Shown: in pieces, positions 22,898-34,700 of the stretch
How the letters are laid out: the number at the start of each line of letters is the position of its first letter
Position numbering within the stretch: position 1 is the first letter of the stretch
From: Macrocystis pyrifera
Taxonomy: Eukaryota; Sar; Phaeophyceae; Laminariales; Laminariaceae
Assembly (NCBI GenBank): GCA_031763025.1
Contig: JASSKH010000028.1
Coordinates: forward strand, 8,881,359-8,945,358
Direction: 5' to 3'
DNA: 64,000 nt
Position numbers and translations under genes: made by a program
Notes under the pieces: model-generated
What the model was told of the DNA's origin: nothing
What the model saw: only the letters and a program-made list of their open reading frames with translations
The model's database searches: none

Positions 22898-24544
22898 GGC
22901 AGGGGGTACCTTGCTCAAAAACACCAACCCCAACCAAGCAATGGAAATCCTGACGTCACGCGCCCTTGCGGCAGGCCGAGGGTTTTGTTTCAAGGCGGCG
23001 ATGTTCCCCCTTGGTGCCGCCTCTAAAAGAAAGAAAACAAAACTCCCAGTCACACCATAAAGCGGGGGGCGAAGACCGATGGGGTATACCAGGTATGTAA
23101 GCTCGCTTTGTACAAGTTAAGAACGAGTAATAACTCTGGAATAACACGTCGAAAAACAGGTTCTAAAGCACAGGACGAGAGAAAAAGAACAAGAATAGGA
23201 GCAAAAACAAACAAGCATCACAATGACACCAAAAGCCTCCAACACAGCAGCGGGGAAGCCGCGCATGCTTCATCACAGCAGCAGCGCAGCAGCAGCAGCA
23301 GCAGCAGCAGCCAAAACGAAGACTTATCGCGCTTCACTCTCCACACCTTTGCTTTCGCGATCAATCGACCAACGCTTGACGAGCGTCCTACGCACCAGTA
23401 AGGTATGGTATACCGGTACCTGGTACTAAAAATTCCGTACCGTACCAATACACACGAGGAAAATAATCCCAATAAAGCGAGGGATAGGCCAGTACGCGGA
23501 AGAGGAGAGAGGCAGCGCCCCGCCCCACGCCAGCGTTCTCTGACCTAGCTCCGGTGAGCTACCGCCCCTCCCCCTCCCACCCCTCGTACCCCCCAGCCTG
23601 GAAACAACATATCGCGAAAAGGCTAGGCTCACGAAACAGGGAAAGTTTTGGAACCATGCGCCCAGGGGAGGCGAAAAGTCACGGACGCCGGCACATAAAA
23701 AAGTAAAGCGTTGACTTGTTTTCAGACCAAGTGGGGAGACAGGGGGGGAGGGGGGGGGGGGAGGGCCAGCGGAGAGCACGGGTCACTTGCCGTCTCTCCC
23801 CACACGCACGCAAGCGCGCGCGATACACACGATCAACACACGGCCTCCACTACGACCAGCACTACCACGGCAGCAAAACTGCAATTAGACACCAGGTACG
23901 TATGTAGCCAAAATCACGAAGCATACACGACCCAACCCTACAACTCTGGGCCACTCAGCACAACCGACAACACAAAAACAAACCAAAGCCAAGAACACAA
24001 ATGACAGCATTGGCGGCGTTTCACGCGCGCTCCGTTTCCAGCGGCGCTCCGTTTCCAGCGGGCGGTATCGACGGGGACACATCGAGAGGAAAACCCTTGC
24101 TAGATCCAGCAACACCAACACGTAACACGCAACGCGGAGCAGCGCGAACAGAAGAACCAGCCAGTCTCCTCCCCTCCCCTCCCAACTCCCCAACCTCCCC
24201 CCAACTCCCCAACCCCCCGCTCTCACAACGAGCGCATTACGACCACGCCACTTCTTCGACCACGCTGTCGTCATCGTAGTCGCTACCCGCCGACGCTGCT
24301 CTCCAGCCCCCGCCCCCCGCGGCCCCATCCACCAGGGGCGTAGACGGCAGCAACAACGACCCCCCCCCCCCCAGCCAACCCGACCCCCACCCCCCCTACG
24401 CCTCCTCCTCTCCCCCCCGCCGCCTGGTTCGCCAAAATTGACGTCCCGGCGACGGTCCACGGGGAAGGACCCGGCGGGGAAGAGCCTGCTGCCGCCGCCG
24501 ACGCCGACGCTGACGGAGGAAGAATACCATCACCATCACCGGCA

Positions 24545-27500
24545 CTACCCCCCCGGCGGGGGGGGGGGGGGGGGGGGTGTCCGAGCGGACGGGGAGGGCG
24601 TCTGCTGTAGTCCTACTGCTGGGTGCGATGCGCCGCCGCCGTAACTGCCCCCACCGTGCGCGGGTTGTCCGCCGAAACCGAAATCGGAGACGGAAATGTC
24701 ACCGGTCTCCGGAGGGTCGGCGGCGGTGGAAGGGAGCCCCCGGCTTGCCGAGGGCCCAGCTCGGGCGGCAGCGCCGGCGGAGGCGGAGGCCTCAACGGCT
24801 TCCAGCGCGCTCGGTCGCACGAGCCGACAGAGAGCCAGCGCGGAAAAGGGGAGCTTGCTGGCCAGTCTCTCCAGGACCGTCGCTGACCTCCGCATGAAAT
24901 ACGCCTGGGTTAAGGTTGGGTGGGGTCGGGTCGGGTTTTTTAAACGAGGCGGAATATTTGCTTACGAAAATTCGGGACGAAGCACGAGCCGCTGATATAT
25001 GGAAGGGGGAGAGGAGGAGGGGGGGGGGGGGGGGGGGGACATCAAAGGGGCGAAAGCTCAATGACATCATGAACGTTCCCGCACGCAAGACGTCTGCCCC
25101 CGGCGCAACAGCCCCCCCCCCTCAACCCTTCCGTTCCCCCCACCCCCCACCCCTCGAACACGCTCAGCGGCCTCTCGGGGGTGTTCGCTAGAAGGCGACT
25201 GAACGACAACTTTAAACACCAACACCACCACTCCACCCCACCCTACCCTACCCTACTGCACCTCAACCCTCCCTACTCCATCCCACCCCACCCCACCCCA
25301 CCCCATCCCACCCCCCCATCCCATCCCCACCCCACCCCACCCCACCCCATCCCACCCCACCCCACCCCACCCCCGCAACGCGAGCCCACCTGACAGCCCA
25401 CGAGCGCCGACACCTGCGGTACCAGCATCGTCCCCCGCTCCCCTTCCAGCCGCTCCGCGTCCGCGATCACCTCCTGAGTCATGGCCTTCGCTACCGTGCT
25501 CGCCGTCTCCAGGGCGGCTAACGCTCGGCGTCTGTTCTCCGCCCCAGCGACCGCCGCGAAGCTGTCCCGCTCCTTGTCCTTCGCGGCCTCGCCGGCGCGC
25601 ACCTTCGTCTTCGCCAGCTCCACTTCCGCCTTCTCTTGTGTGCCCCCCCCCAAAAAAAAAAAAAAAAAAAGCGATAGCAACCCCCCCCCCCCCCCCCCCC
25701 GAAAACAAAAAACAAAAGACAAAACAAGTTTCAGCACAGGGTAACTGGATACCTTTTCTTGTATTTTCCTGCTGATCCTGGATTAATCGGCGTCCCCGGT
25801 GGCTTGGTAGGTGGTCCGCGTGCCTATCAAGATCAATTTCGTGGGTTCGAGTCTCACCGAGTGCATGCTCGCAGGGACTTTTTCTAGCATAAAAAAATGA
25901 TTAGCGGAAAGCGCGAGAGCGTGAACTAGCTACGTTCGATGAAAATCAACGAGCGGTGGGATTGCTGAACCCTATGCGCGACAAAAATAAAGGCACGTAC
26001 TGGGGGGGAGAAGGGACGACACATCTGTGACCACGGCTTGTCCAGAAGGTCGCTGAGGGTAAAACCTCCTACGAGTTAGGCTGGAAAGTAAAAGTGATCA
26101 ACAAGAAAAAAAAAAAAAAAAAGAGCGAGAGAGAGAGAGAGAGAGAGAGAGAGCACGCCCAACGATTTCTTCATTGGAAATCGCAGTACCACACCGGCCG
26201 GCCGGTTGCGCCGACACCACAAGAAACCCACCCCGCCCACCTGTTCAATCACCCACGCACCACCCACCTACCCACCCACGCACCCACCTAACCACCCACT
26301 CAACTACCCACTCACCTACAGATCAACCCACCGATCTACCCACCCACCTACTCTCCCACCCACCCACCCACAAGCACCCACCCACCCACACGCACCCACC
26401 CACCCACCCACTCAACCACCCACCCATCCAACTCTCCCACCCACCCACCCACCCACAAAAAACTCCACCCCACCCACCAGAAGTTGCCGGCGGCGGGTTA
26501 TCTTGCCGAAGATGGGAGGGAATCTGCTCAGGAGCGCTCCGGTCTCGCGTAGCGCCGTCTCTTCCGCTATCCTAATTGAATTCAAAGGAAGGGTGGCGGG
26601 ATAATGGGGCAGATGGTCGGTCAACGGCGCAGAAAAGGGTCAACCAATCAGCGCGCCATCAATCCAACCTATCAACCAACCAAACAACCAACCAACCGAC
26701 CGACCGACCGATCAATCGATCGACCAACCGACCAACCAACTGTCCAACAAACAAAATCCGACCAATCATATAATCATCCAACTTGCTCACTCAAGCATCA
26801 ACCAACCAACCGACCCAGTAAACAACCAACCGATTGGATCAGCCGACTCGACCAACCAACAACTTACCAACCTACCAACCCAGAAATCAACCAAACGACT
26901 TCACCAATAAAGCCGACGAGGTAAGCAACCAACAACCAACCAGCCAACCAGCCAACAACCCAATCAACCAACCAACCAATCCACATGTTTGTGGAGGCGG
27001 GATGGGGGGGGGGGGGGGGTCACTCGCGAAGCACGAGAGCGGAAAAAAACTCAGCTCTCTACTTCTATAAACCAGCGCACGCATACTTGTTGGGGAAGTG
27101 GGGGGGAGGGGCGTACCTTTGAGCGGGCTCCCTGACGAACCCGTCGATGGTGTGCTGTTCTGAGTGGTACATCCGTGCCTGTACAGACAGTTGCCCGGAA
27201 GTAGCGGGCGAGGCGGGGGGGCGGACAACGGGGCGGGGAAGGGGGGGGGGGGGGAGAGGGCGAGAGAGAGAGATCCGAGGAGAAAAAGTCGGTCGCAATT
27301 TATGACGAATATAGTTGTAGCGCTGACGGGCTAATGACGGCGCGGTGAACCCCGAGTAGACGTGAGGATTGTCTGAACCAATTGCACCTCCGTTACTTCG
27401 GCAAAACAAACTTGGTGGTATAGTACAAAAAAGGAGAATCTACTTTTTACTCCAAGAACAGAGCTGGTCTCGTGTCGTAGCTGTGGCACCGAGTTCGAAC

Positions 27501-30500
27501 GACCTGAAGCCGCGCCTTCTCTTGTGACCCCCCCCCCCCGCGCGCTAAAATCTGCTTATATCTCGTCTCTCTAACGGCCCCCGCACCCCGCGCATTTCCT
27601 CCAAGGAAAAGGCGTTGCCGCATCTTGCCTACCCCTGCATATGCCATCCCTCCAAATCAATTCGCTTTCTCTCTCTCCCTCTCGCTCTTCCTCCACCCCT
27701 CCCTTCTACCACAGCTCCTCGCCGCTCCGACCCCTGATATTCCGAAAACCATTACAACATTCTGCGCGTACGTCAATTCAAGGGCTTACGAGCACCGACC
27801 GAACCACGAAAATATGTACCAGGTGCAGTATTGCTTCATGTTTGTCATCCGATGAACCTTCAGCACGAGCTTCAATGCCGATCACTCGTAACAAAATCCA
27901 GAAATAAGGTGCTTCGTACGTATGAGGGGACGCTAGCACCCTCAGGAATGCGCCGTCGAGTACCCTCGCGTAGGTGTTTCGGCAACATATACGTACATTC
28001 GACTTGGAATTAGAGCAAGGGATTCGCAACTGCGATCCGTATTTCGTAGTTGTAGAATAGTTTATGCAAAATATGCAAAAATCCTGAGCTTGTTGGCCCT
28101 TTTTTGTACTTCTTGGGACCCAATAACGTACTATTAATACCCATCAAGGGAACGTACGTATTGCCTCCCGCAGCATCTTCGACGATGCCTCGAAAAGAGA
28201 TAAATCATCCGCCGGGAGAATATTCATCTTTCAGTGAAGGCCATTTCTTCATCGGTGATGTAGCCCCTGTACTATGCTTCCGCGCGTGAAATGAAACAGA
28301 CCGTTTTCGCGAGCTTTTCGTGCTACTCGTTCGCAACTACGAGTATACGAAAACATATCGTGCGACATTTCTGGCTGCCTACGACTGCCGTCTAACGCGC
28401 CCGACGCCCTCACATACCCCTTCGAGAGCATCCCTCAATTTTGCGGGCTGTAGTTTCTTGTGGGGAGTTGTAGCTGTCCGCAAGTGAAGTGCAAACGTCC
28501 AGTTGGGGGTTTGTCTCATTTCGTGCACCCCAAATTTGGACCAATTTCGACCACTGCAGCACCTCAAAGTCGAGATATAGGCCTTTGTTGAGAACCTGCG
28601 GGAGACCAATCTCGAGAGAAGCACAAGCTGCTGTGATGAGCCTCTTTCAAGCAGGAGTCTCGGAGACCAGGAGACGCTTGGGTGCCAGCGTGGCCGCCTG
28701 AACAATACCAGGTATATACCACAGGTATTTATATATAAATATACTGCTGTAGGTACGAAAATTATTGATTTTCCTGGTCGCTCGTAATCCCTCCTCTTCT
28801 TCCTTCTCCACAAACGACGCTCCCTATGCATCTCTACTCTCGCCCGTCTGTTTTGTTTCGGTCGCGGTTTTTCTCTTTCCTCACCATGTCCATCAGGGGA
28901 GAGACCCTCACGCCACTTATTCCTGCTCCGACGTCGACGCCGCTGCTTACACCGCTGCCGCCGCGGGCCAGCTTAGACAGCCCCTCCGCTATAGCCGCCG
29001 ACGCTTGGCACATGGTCTGCCAGCTGGCGAGATAGAGCCGCATGTTGTCCTGAAGCTCCACCAACGTTTTGTGCAGGACATCTAGTCTGCGGTTGGTTTA
29101 GGGTCCGATCCCCCCCACACCCCCCACACCCCCCCCCGAAAAAGCAACGTCCAAAACCAAAACGAGGTAAAGGTCAGATCGGTGCGTGTACGGCAAGAAA
29201 ATATATTGCGCGGTAGGGTAGAGTAGGGTAAGCTAAAGTAGGGTCAGATAAAAAGTAGGGTAGGGTAGGATAAGGTAGGGTAAGGTAAAGCATGGCCAGC
29301 AAAGTCGAGGTAGGGCAGGGTAAGGCAGGCTAAGGTACAGTAGGGAAGGGTAGGGTAGGGTAGGGTAGGGTAGGGGAAGGTGGGGTAAGGTACGGTAGGG
29401 GAACGTACGGTAAGGTAAGGTAAGGTAAGGGTAAGGTCAGGTGAGGTAACGGTAAGGTAGGATAAGGTAAGGTAAGGTAAGGTAGGGTAAGGTAAGGTCA
29501 GGTAAGGTAAGGAAAGGTAAGGTAAGGGATAAGGGAAGGCACTAAACTGTGTGTATTCTTCACATTAAACCGTTCTTTCTACCCGTCTACATCCATAACA
29601 CCCAGCGTCATTTGCGATTAGATGCTCATGGTGGCTGCCTCGCACATGTGGACATGTGGAAGGCATAGTCGTCGTCCTCAGTCATAAACGTACCATACGA
29701 GCCGATTGGTCGCACAGCAGCAGTATCATACCATAGTTTTCACTTGGACATCATGTCACCAGTCGCCACAATGCTGTAGCAAGCAGGTCGTGTAGCACTG
29801 CCGCTTCAGGAAAACGTATAGTACCCACCAGGTTGATACGGATATTGCTGTACAACACGAACAGCTCGATGTACATGTGATAAACAGCCGCCCTGAAAAG
29901 TCCAACTTCAAATGTTCCCTTACGTTTAGCATATACCACCATCGGCACTGCGAGTAAGAAATACTCAGTACAAGTATTAATAGTACTAACGGATAATAAC
30001 GCGTGCGCAGAAGTAGCGTCGATCTCTCTTTTTTCCGAGTATTATCGTCCGCAGCATCTCTGTCTCATCTACCGCTCCTTGCTCTCGGTACTCTCTATAA
30101 TATGTCTCACACTCACTTGTGAGCTCTAGCCGCGAACTCAAGGTCGGTCTCCTGTGCCGGCTTGGACGCCCCCCATGAAGACTGCCAAAATCCACATATA
30201 TATAGCACCACGGGAGACAGGGACACAGAAGCAGCAACACGCAGCGAGCGTTAGGTTCATAAGCACCTGCATGCTAAATAACAAGCCGCGCAGCTACTGC
30301 GGGTGCGCCTGTATAAAGGCTGCAACCAGAGTACCAGGGGTATACCGCCAAGTACCGCTCGCAGGTGACGACTGCTTGTTACTACTTGTGCGAAGTAGCT
30401 GTTGTTACTGTTGTTTTTGTACCGCAATGGGGTTGGAATTTCAGATGAGCCTCCTCGGCTATAATTTGCGCGAACTTTAGCAGGTCCAATCGCGATTCCC

Positions 30501-30554
30501 TGGTATTCAGCGGGATGTCCTCACCAAGAACCCCGTTTTTCGGCCGAACACCAT
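24545..30554 (-). CDS. BAR-domain protein, complete eight-exon gene (360 aa)
   Basis: Exons: 30554-30525, 30181-30117, 29086-28885, 27178-27117, 26571-26478, 25777-25753, 25634-25390, 24904-24545 (TAG). All junctions are in phase and total 1083 nt. The product begins MVFGRKTGFL, then reads AQETDLEFAARAHKLDVLHK and ELQDNMRLYLASWQTMCQAS, matching the first helix of amphiphysin-type BAR domains. IDGFVREPAQR, ALLSRFPPIFGKITRRRQLL and a Lys/Glu/Ala-rich helix (AKTKVRAGEAAKDKERDSFA), then CQAYFMRRSATVLERLA complete the coiled-coil, roughly residues 20-265. BAR dimers sense or induce membrane curvature in endocytosis. The tail is Ser/Pro/Gly-rich and ends in poly-Pro; no SH3 domain is visible. Poly-C length near 24560 decides the final frame, so the last residues are uncertain. 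Exon 6 is only 25 nt. A SINE lies beside its acceptor, and introns hold simple repeats. Confidence 0.85.
25235..25378 (+). repeat. CCACCCCACCC microsatellite in BAR intron 7
   Basis: About 140 bp of CCCCA/CCCTA units. On the gene strand it is a G-run-rich tract starting about 11 bases after the donor of exon 7 (25389-25388). Confidence 0.85.
25753..25777 (-). CDS. 25-nt microexon of the BAR gene
   Basis: GAT CAG CAG GAA AAT ACA AGA AAA G encodes DQQENTRK and enters in phase 0, leaving in phase 1. Without it the flanking exons (26478 end, phase 0; 25634 start, needing phase 1) do not join. The acceptor is ATTAATCCAG and the donor GTATCC. The SINE at 25789-26122 starts 11 bp upstream of the exon, so most of the acceptor's upstream sequence is SINE-derived. 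Confidence 0.65.
25789..26122 (+). mobile_element. tRNA-derived SINE, copy 1
   Basis: The head is tRNA-like with an A box (TGGCTTGGTAGGTGG) and a B box (GGTTCGAGTCTCA) near 25803-25860. A shared body of about 240 bp follows (including AGCGGAAAGCGCGAGAGCG and CCACGGCTTGTCCAGAAG), ending in a 17-base poly-A (26106-26122). It is antisense in a BAR-gene intron, directly upstream of the 25-nt exon. Two further copies lie at 31733-32073 and 53854-54187. No clear target-site duplication was seen. Confidence 0.8.
26123..26152 (+). repeat. GA microsatellite
   Basis: A (GA)n run directly follows the SINE poly-A tail. Confidence 0.8.
26220..26470 (+). repeat. CCCA tetranucleotide array in BAR intron 5
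   Basis: Degenerate (ACCC)n/(CCCA)n over about 250 bp. On the gene strand this is (GTGG/GGGT)n and it starts at the donor of exon 5 itself (26477), so the splice donor is the first unit of the repeat. Confidence 0.85.
26640..26985 (+). repeat. CAAC/CCAA tetranucleotide array in BAR intron 4
   Basis: About 345 bp of degenerate CAAC units, with a short GACC/GATC subregion near 26700. It occupies most of the intron between exons 4 and 5 of the BAR gene. Confidence 0.85.
27922..28602 (+). repeat. Dispersed 0.7-kb repeat, copy B (without the MITE)
   Basis: This is the reverse complement of 1-822 along almost its full length, with shared blocks such as AGGAATGCGCCGTC, CGACTTGGAATTAGAG and GCAGCATCTTCGACGA. 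Copy A carries a MITE (484-599) that is absent here at 28137, so this is the unoccupied site. It lies in intron 3 of the BAR gene. Confidence 0.8.
29215..29530 (+). repeat. GGTAA/GGTAGGG array (telomere-like) in BAR intron 2
   Basis: About 315 bp of GGTAA and TAGGG units, including an uninterrupted stretch of four TAGGG. It resembles but is not a canonical TTAGGG telomere repeat. Confidence 0.8.
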
Positions 30555-30851
30555 CTCCTGCTGGCTACTGGGGACTGCTTGCTGGCTGCGTGTCCAGATG
30601 TGCCTGTTTTTGGTACCAAGTCCCAGAGGAAATTGTCCGCAACCATTGCAGGGGTTTCCATAAAAAAATGTAAAATTAAAATGTGGGGGTCTGTGTTCGC
30701 ACAAACAGCGACAAAATTACAAAATTACCGCACCTACCGCACCCCTCTCCCCACCCGGGATCCCGACCCAGTGTTTACTCCAAGCACCCTTCTCCCGAGA
30801 CATCTGCTGCAGGTTACCTCTCCGTGGATTTTTTCATCTTTGCAAGCAACC
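30555..30851. promoter_or_regulatory. Putative bidirectional promoter, BAR / DJ-1
   Basis: 297 bp separate the start codons of the minus-strand BAR gene and the plus-strand DJ-1 gene. It includes an AT-rich segment (30660-30682) of TATA-like composition. Assigned from position only. Confidence 0.4.
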
Positions 30852-31729
30852 ATGCCGAAGGTTTTGCTCGTCCTAACCTCTGCGTCTAAAATGGGCGAAA
30901 AGTCGACAGGTGCGTGGGATATCTATTTTAGTAGTACGAGTGGAGAGTATCTATGAATCTATAAGTACGTACTCGTGCCGCCGGTCCAGAGTGCTGCGCA
31001 ATACCGGTATTTGGCAACAGCTTTGGCTGCTGCCATGTTTATCCTGCCATTATCAGTCGACACCAGTCCGTGCGCAACGCACAACGCGCGTTCGATCGTT
31101 TGTGATTTCGTACTTGGATGAAAAATCATGAAACTGCTGCGGTGTCGTTTATTACGAGCGCGTTCCGAAGAACTTTGAGAAAGTTGTCCAGTCTCTGGTC
31201 TGGTGTTCAAGATCACAGAGATGACCTGTGTCTGGTCTGTACAAGTACAAGTGCAGATTCTAGATTGTGCAATTTCGTGGTGGGACAGTTTGTCGGGTTG
31301 TTCGGCGTCGCAGGTGGTGCGGCGGCCTCGACAAGAGATCGAGCTTGTTCGGGTAAAACGCATGCCGAGGTCATCCGGGGGGGGGTGCCTGCGACTCGGA
31401 CTCGTTTTTGTTCCCTTTGCGCCTGGGTGTGTGCCATGGTTTAATTAAACACTGCTGCTGTGTGTGGCTATTCTCTGTCATCAAGGGGGGGGTGGAAGGG
31501 GGGGTGGGGGGGGGGGGGGGGATTCGCTGTGTCAGAGTCTGCAACTTCAGTAGTTCCGAGTAAAGTTGGGGCTTAATCCAAAATAAGGTATACCTGGCCC
31601 ATTCTGGACCAAAATCAGGTACCGACTAAAAACAAGTGAAAAATGCACGCCACGTAGGAGCCCTGCCATTGGCCAGCCTCACATCGTACCTGTTTATGGG
31701 TTGAAACTTGAAACTGGCCAGGTACACCT

Positions 31730-31764
<35 letters not shown>

Positions 31765-34700
31765 CCATCACTTTTACTTCCCAGCCCACTCGTAGGAGGT
31801 TTTACCCTCGACGATCTTCTGGACAAGCCGTGGTCACATGTCGTCCCTTCTCCCCCCCGGTACGCGTGCCTTTATTTTTGTCGCGCATAGGGTTCAGCTT
31901 TCCCACTGCTCGTCGATGTTCATCGAATGTAGCTAACTCACGCTCTCGCGCTTTCCGCTTATCAATTTTTTATGCAAGAAAAAGTCCCTATGAGCATGCA
32001 CTCGGTGGGACTTGAACCCACGAAATTGATCTTGACAGGCACGCGGACCACCTACCAAGCCACCGGGGACGCCGGCATATTTGCAGTACTCTGTCTACTG
32101 TCTACAGCTTTCAACTGTTTTTGCCTGATTTTCAGCCAATCGGAGAGGCCATACGTGCACTTGTTTTTTCTCTTCGTATTCGGTCTCCGGTCTCTCGGTT
32201 TCAATTCTTATTGTTGTGTGCATAAACTCTGTACGTACATACGTACGTATTTAGGCAACATACGTACGATGATGTGCAGGTCCGAGGTAGTCCGCCTGCA
32301 ATGAATGGTGTGGGTTGGCGTGGGTTCACCGGGTCGTTACCACGCACAAGGTCAAAACCAAAGGTCGCCCCACGCTTGGGAAGCTGGCATGTGTGTATCG
32401 CCTGCAGCGTAGAAAAATGAGAACCGACGAAATCCTCGATCTCAAAAATGAGGTACCAGAATAATTGAAAAATTAAAAAAATAGCGCTGCGAGACCTATG
32501 CCAATGGTAACGCGAAATCCAAAAGTTTTCTTTCAAACATATTGCTTTAAAAAAACAGCCGAAATATCCTCGTACCGCCGCTGTGGGAAAAAAGGGAAAA
32601 CATGTTTGATTTTTTCTTCTTTTTTTTCTAACGGCTGCAGGCGGAGCAATTTGTATTCTCTCGTTGCAAATGGTCAACACGCTGATAAAAATCAGCTCGT
32701 GCGACGATAGATGCTCGATCTCGATATAGACTCAGCCCACGGCCAACCCGCTTGGTGTCGGGCAAGGCCAACGAGTGTAGATGACGGCATCGAAGATAGA
32801 AAGTGAATACATGCTCTAGGGGGCGAGAGCTTGCCGGCGGCGTCCTGGGGTATCCTCCCAACCTGAAAAAAAAAAACTGTTTTTTGCCATTCGAGACGGA
32901 TCGAGAAAATTGTCTTCAGTTTTGTACACACCAGCGGCTAATTGTTTTTTTATCGTACGCCTGGCCAGCGCCCGCCACACGTCACTGGCCATTGTGTGAA
33001 GACGGTGACCCAAGGGTGGGTCGGAGCCCCTAACGAGCGCACTCCGTTCAGAATTCATGACGCAATCGTAGGTTTTGTCGATCGATGTCTGTCGAGGACT
33101 CGGAATCTCGCCGCTTCGAACCAAAGATCGGGCTGAGTTTTTCTCAAGCCGATCTTGGCCCAACATCGCCACCAGATTTGCTTTTTTCGGGCTTTTCCAA
33201 AAGTTGGGAACTTTTTTTTTTCTTCTAAACGCGCCAATAGGAAGCGTGTTCTAAAAACATTTGGCGGATATATATCTTTGGAATTCAAACTTTTTATTGA
33301 TACTTCGCTTTCCCATTGGCATAGGTCTGAGATCGAGGATATCGTCGAACCTCATCTTTGCAAGCTGTGTGTGATACATACTATTAATAGTGATACTTCG
33401 ATCGCGCGTACTACGGGTTGTGCTCGGTTTCTACTATTACGGGGGGGCATAGTAAATAGGACCTACGGTACACACAAAAACCTGTAAATTTCCTATTTTT
33501 ACTAACAATATTTGGTCCTACAGCAGAGTTTACTATGGTCCCCCGTAATGTAGTAAAGCATACAGCAGTCCGTATATGAAGACAACTCTGAAGCTGCAGA
33601 ATTCAAGGAGTGGGTGTGTCTACTTTTGAGAAATACCTGGTAAATAAAAAGAAGAGTATCCGGAGGTTGCACGTAGCTTGTCACGGGTGAGAGACCCCCC
33701 CCCCCCCCCCTCCCTTTCCGGGTATGTCATACCTGTTGTTACTGCTGTTTATAAAATATATATATTTGGATGTCATCACTAGTAGGTACTGTACCAGAAT
33801 ATATACCAGGTCTATGGTACCGGTTATATTATTTTGATAGAAAAAACTTGACGGGCGGTACATACTGGTAAGTTGTTGACACACGTTTCTACACGTTTAA
33901 ACCCGTATATAACCCTCACAGCTACCTCGGGCACAACGATACTCGTGTGGTGTTGACACACTATCTTTTCTGCTCGTTGTCGCTTTGCTTTTTGCCTGCA
34001 TGAGCATTGCGTTGTTCGACCGCCGGCGTTCGACGTTTCTGCGCGCCCACCACAGGAGTCATACAGATGATATACGTCTTGTAGAGCAACTTTCATCACA
34101 GTAGAAATAGTGCACTACTGCTGTTGAACTACACCGTAACGAGCTTCCTCGATATATCACACTGCACGTTTGTTTGTTTTTTAACGTTTTCACAGACGGA
34201 ATGCAACGATAACGACAAAATCAGTAGATCACACGGTAGTCTAAAACATACTTCTGCTTTTCTCCCCGTCGCAGGCTTTTGGCTCGAGGAAGCGGCGGCC
34301 CCTTACTGCGTGTTCGTGGACGCGGGCTACGAGGTCGACATCGCATCTCCAGCCGGCGGCGCCCCTCCTGTCGACGAAGGGTCTAAGGCAAGGCTTCGAT
34401 TTTCATGGTTTTGAAATATGAAGATCGTCCTTGTGTCGTTTCGCCGCCGAAATATTTTATATATTGGGGGCACTTCCGCCCGCCTGGAATTGTACGTACG
34501 TACGTAGCAGTTCCCCGCGGCCCCACCCAAACACGCGCGCCACCAACGCGGCCCTTCTTGTAGCTTTCACGGAGGCGTCATGTATGAATGCCAGCGCACC
34601 CACCTATACCTCACCGTCCGCGCTTTATGTATAGGTGGGCGCTCTCATGAAAAAAAAAAAAACCCAACTCCCACTCCCACCCTAATCCCAATCCGAACCT

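Larger units (their letters stand above)
19192..24544. other. Convergent intergenic region, repeat-rich, no gene assigned
   Basis: This lies between the 3' ends of the ArfGAP and BAR genes. It contains two fold-back MITEs (19615, 21739), poly-T/A and poly-G runs (19391, 20119, 20495, 21454), a LINE 3' fragment (22828) and several TACCWGGTA motifs. A short exon-like frame at 22744-22592 on minus has a strong pyrimidine-AG acceptor but no recognisable product. Confidence 0.5.
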
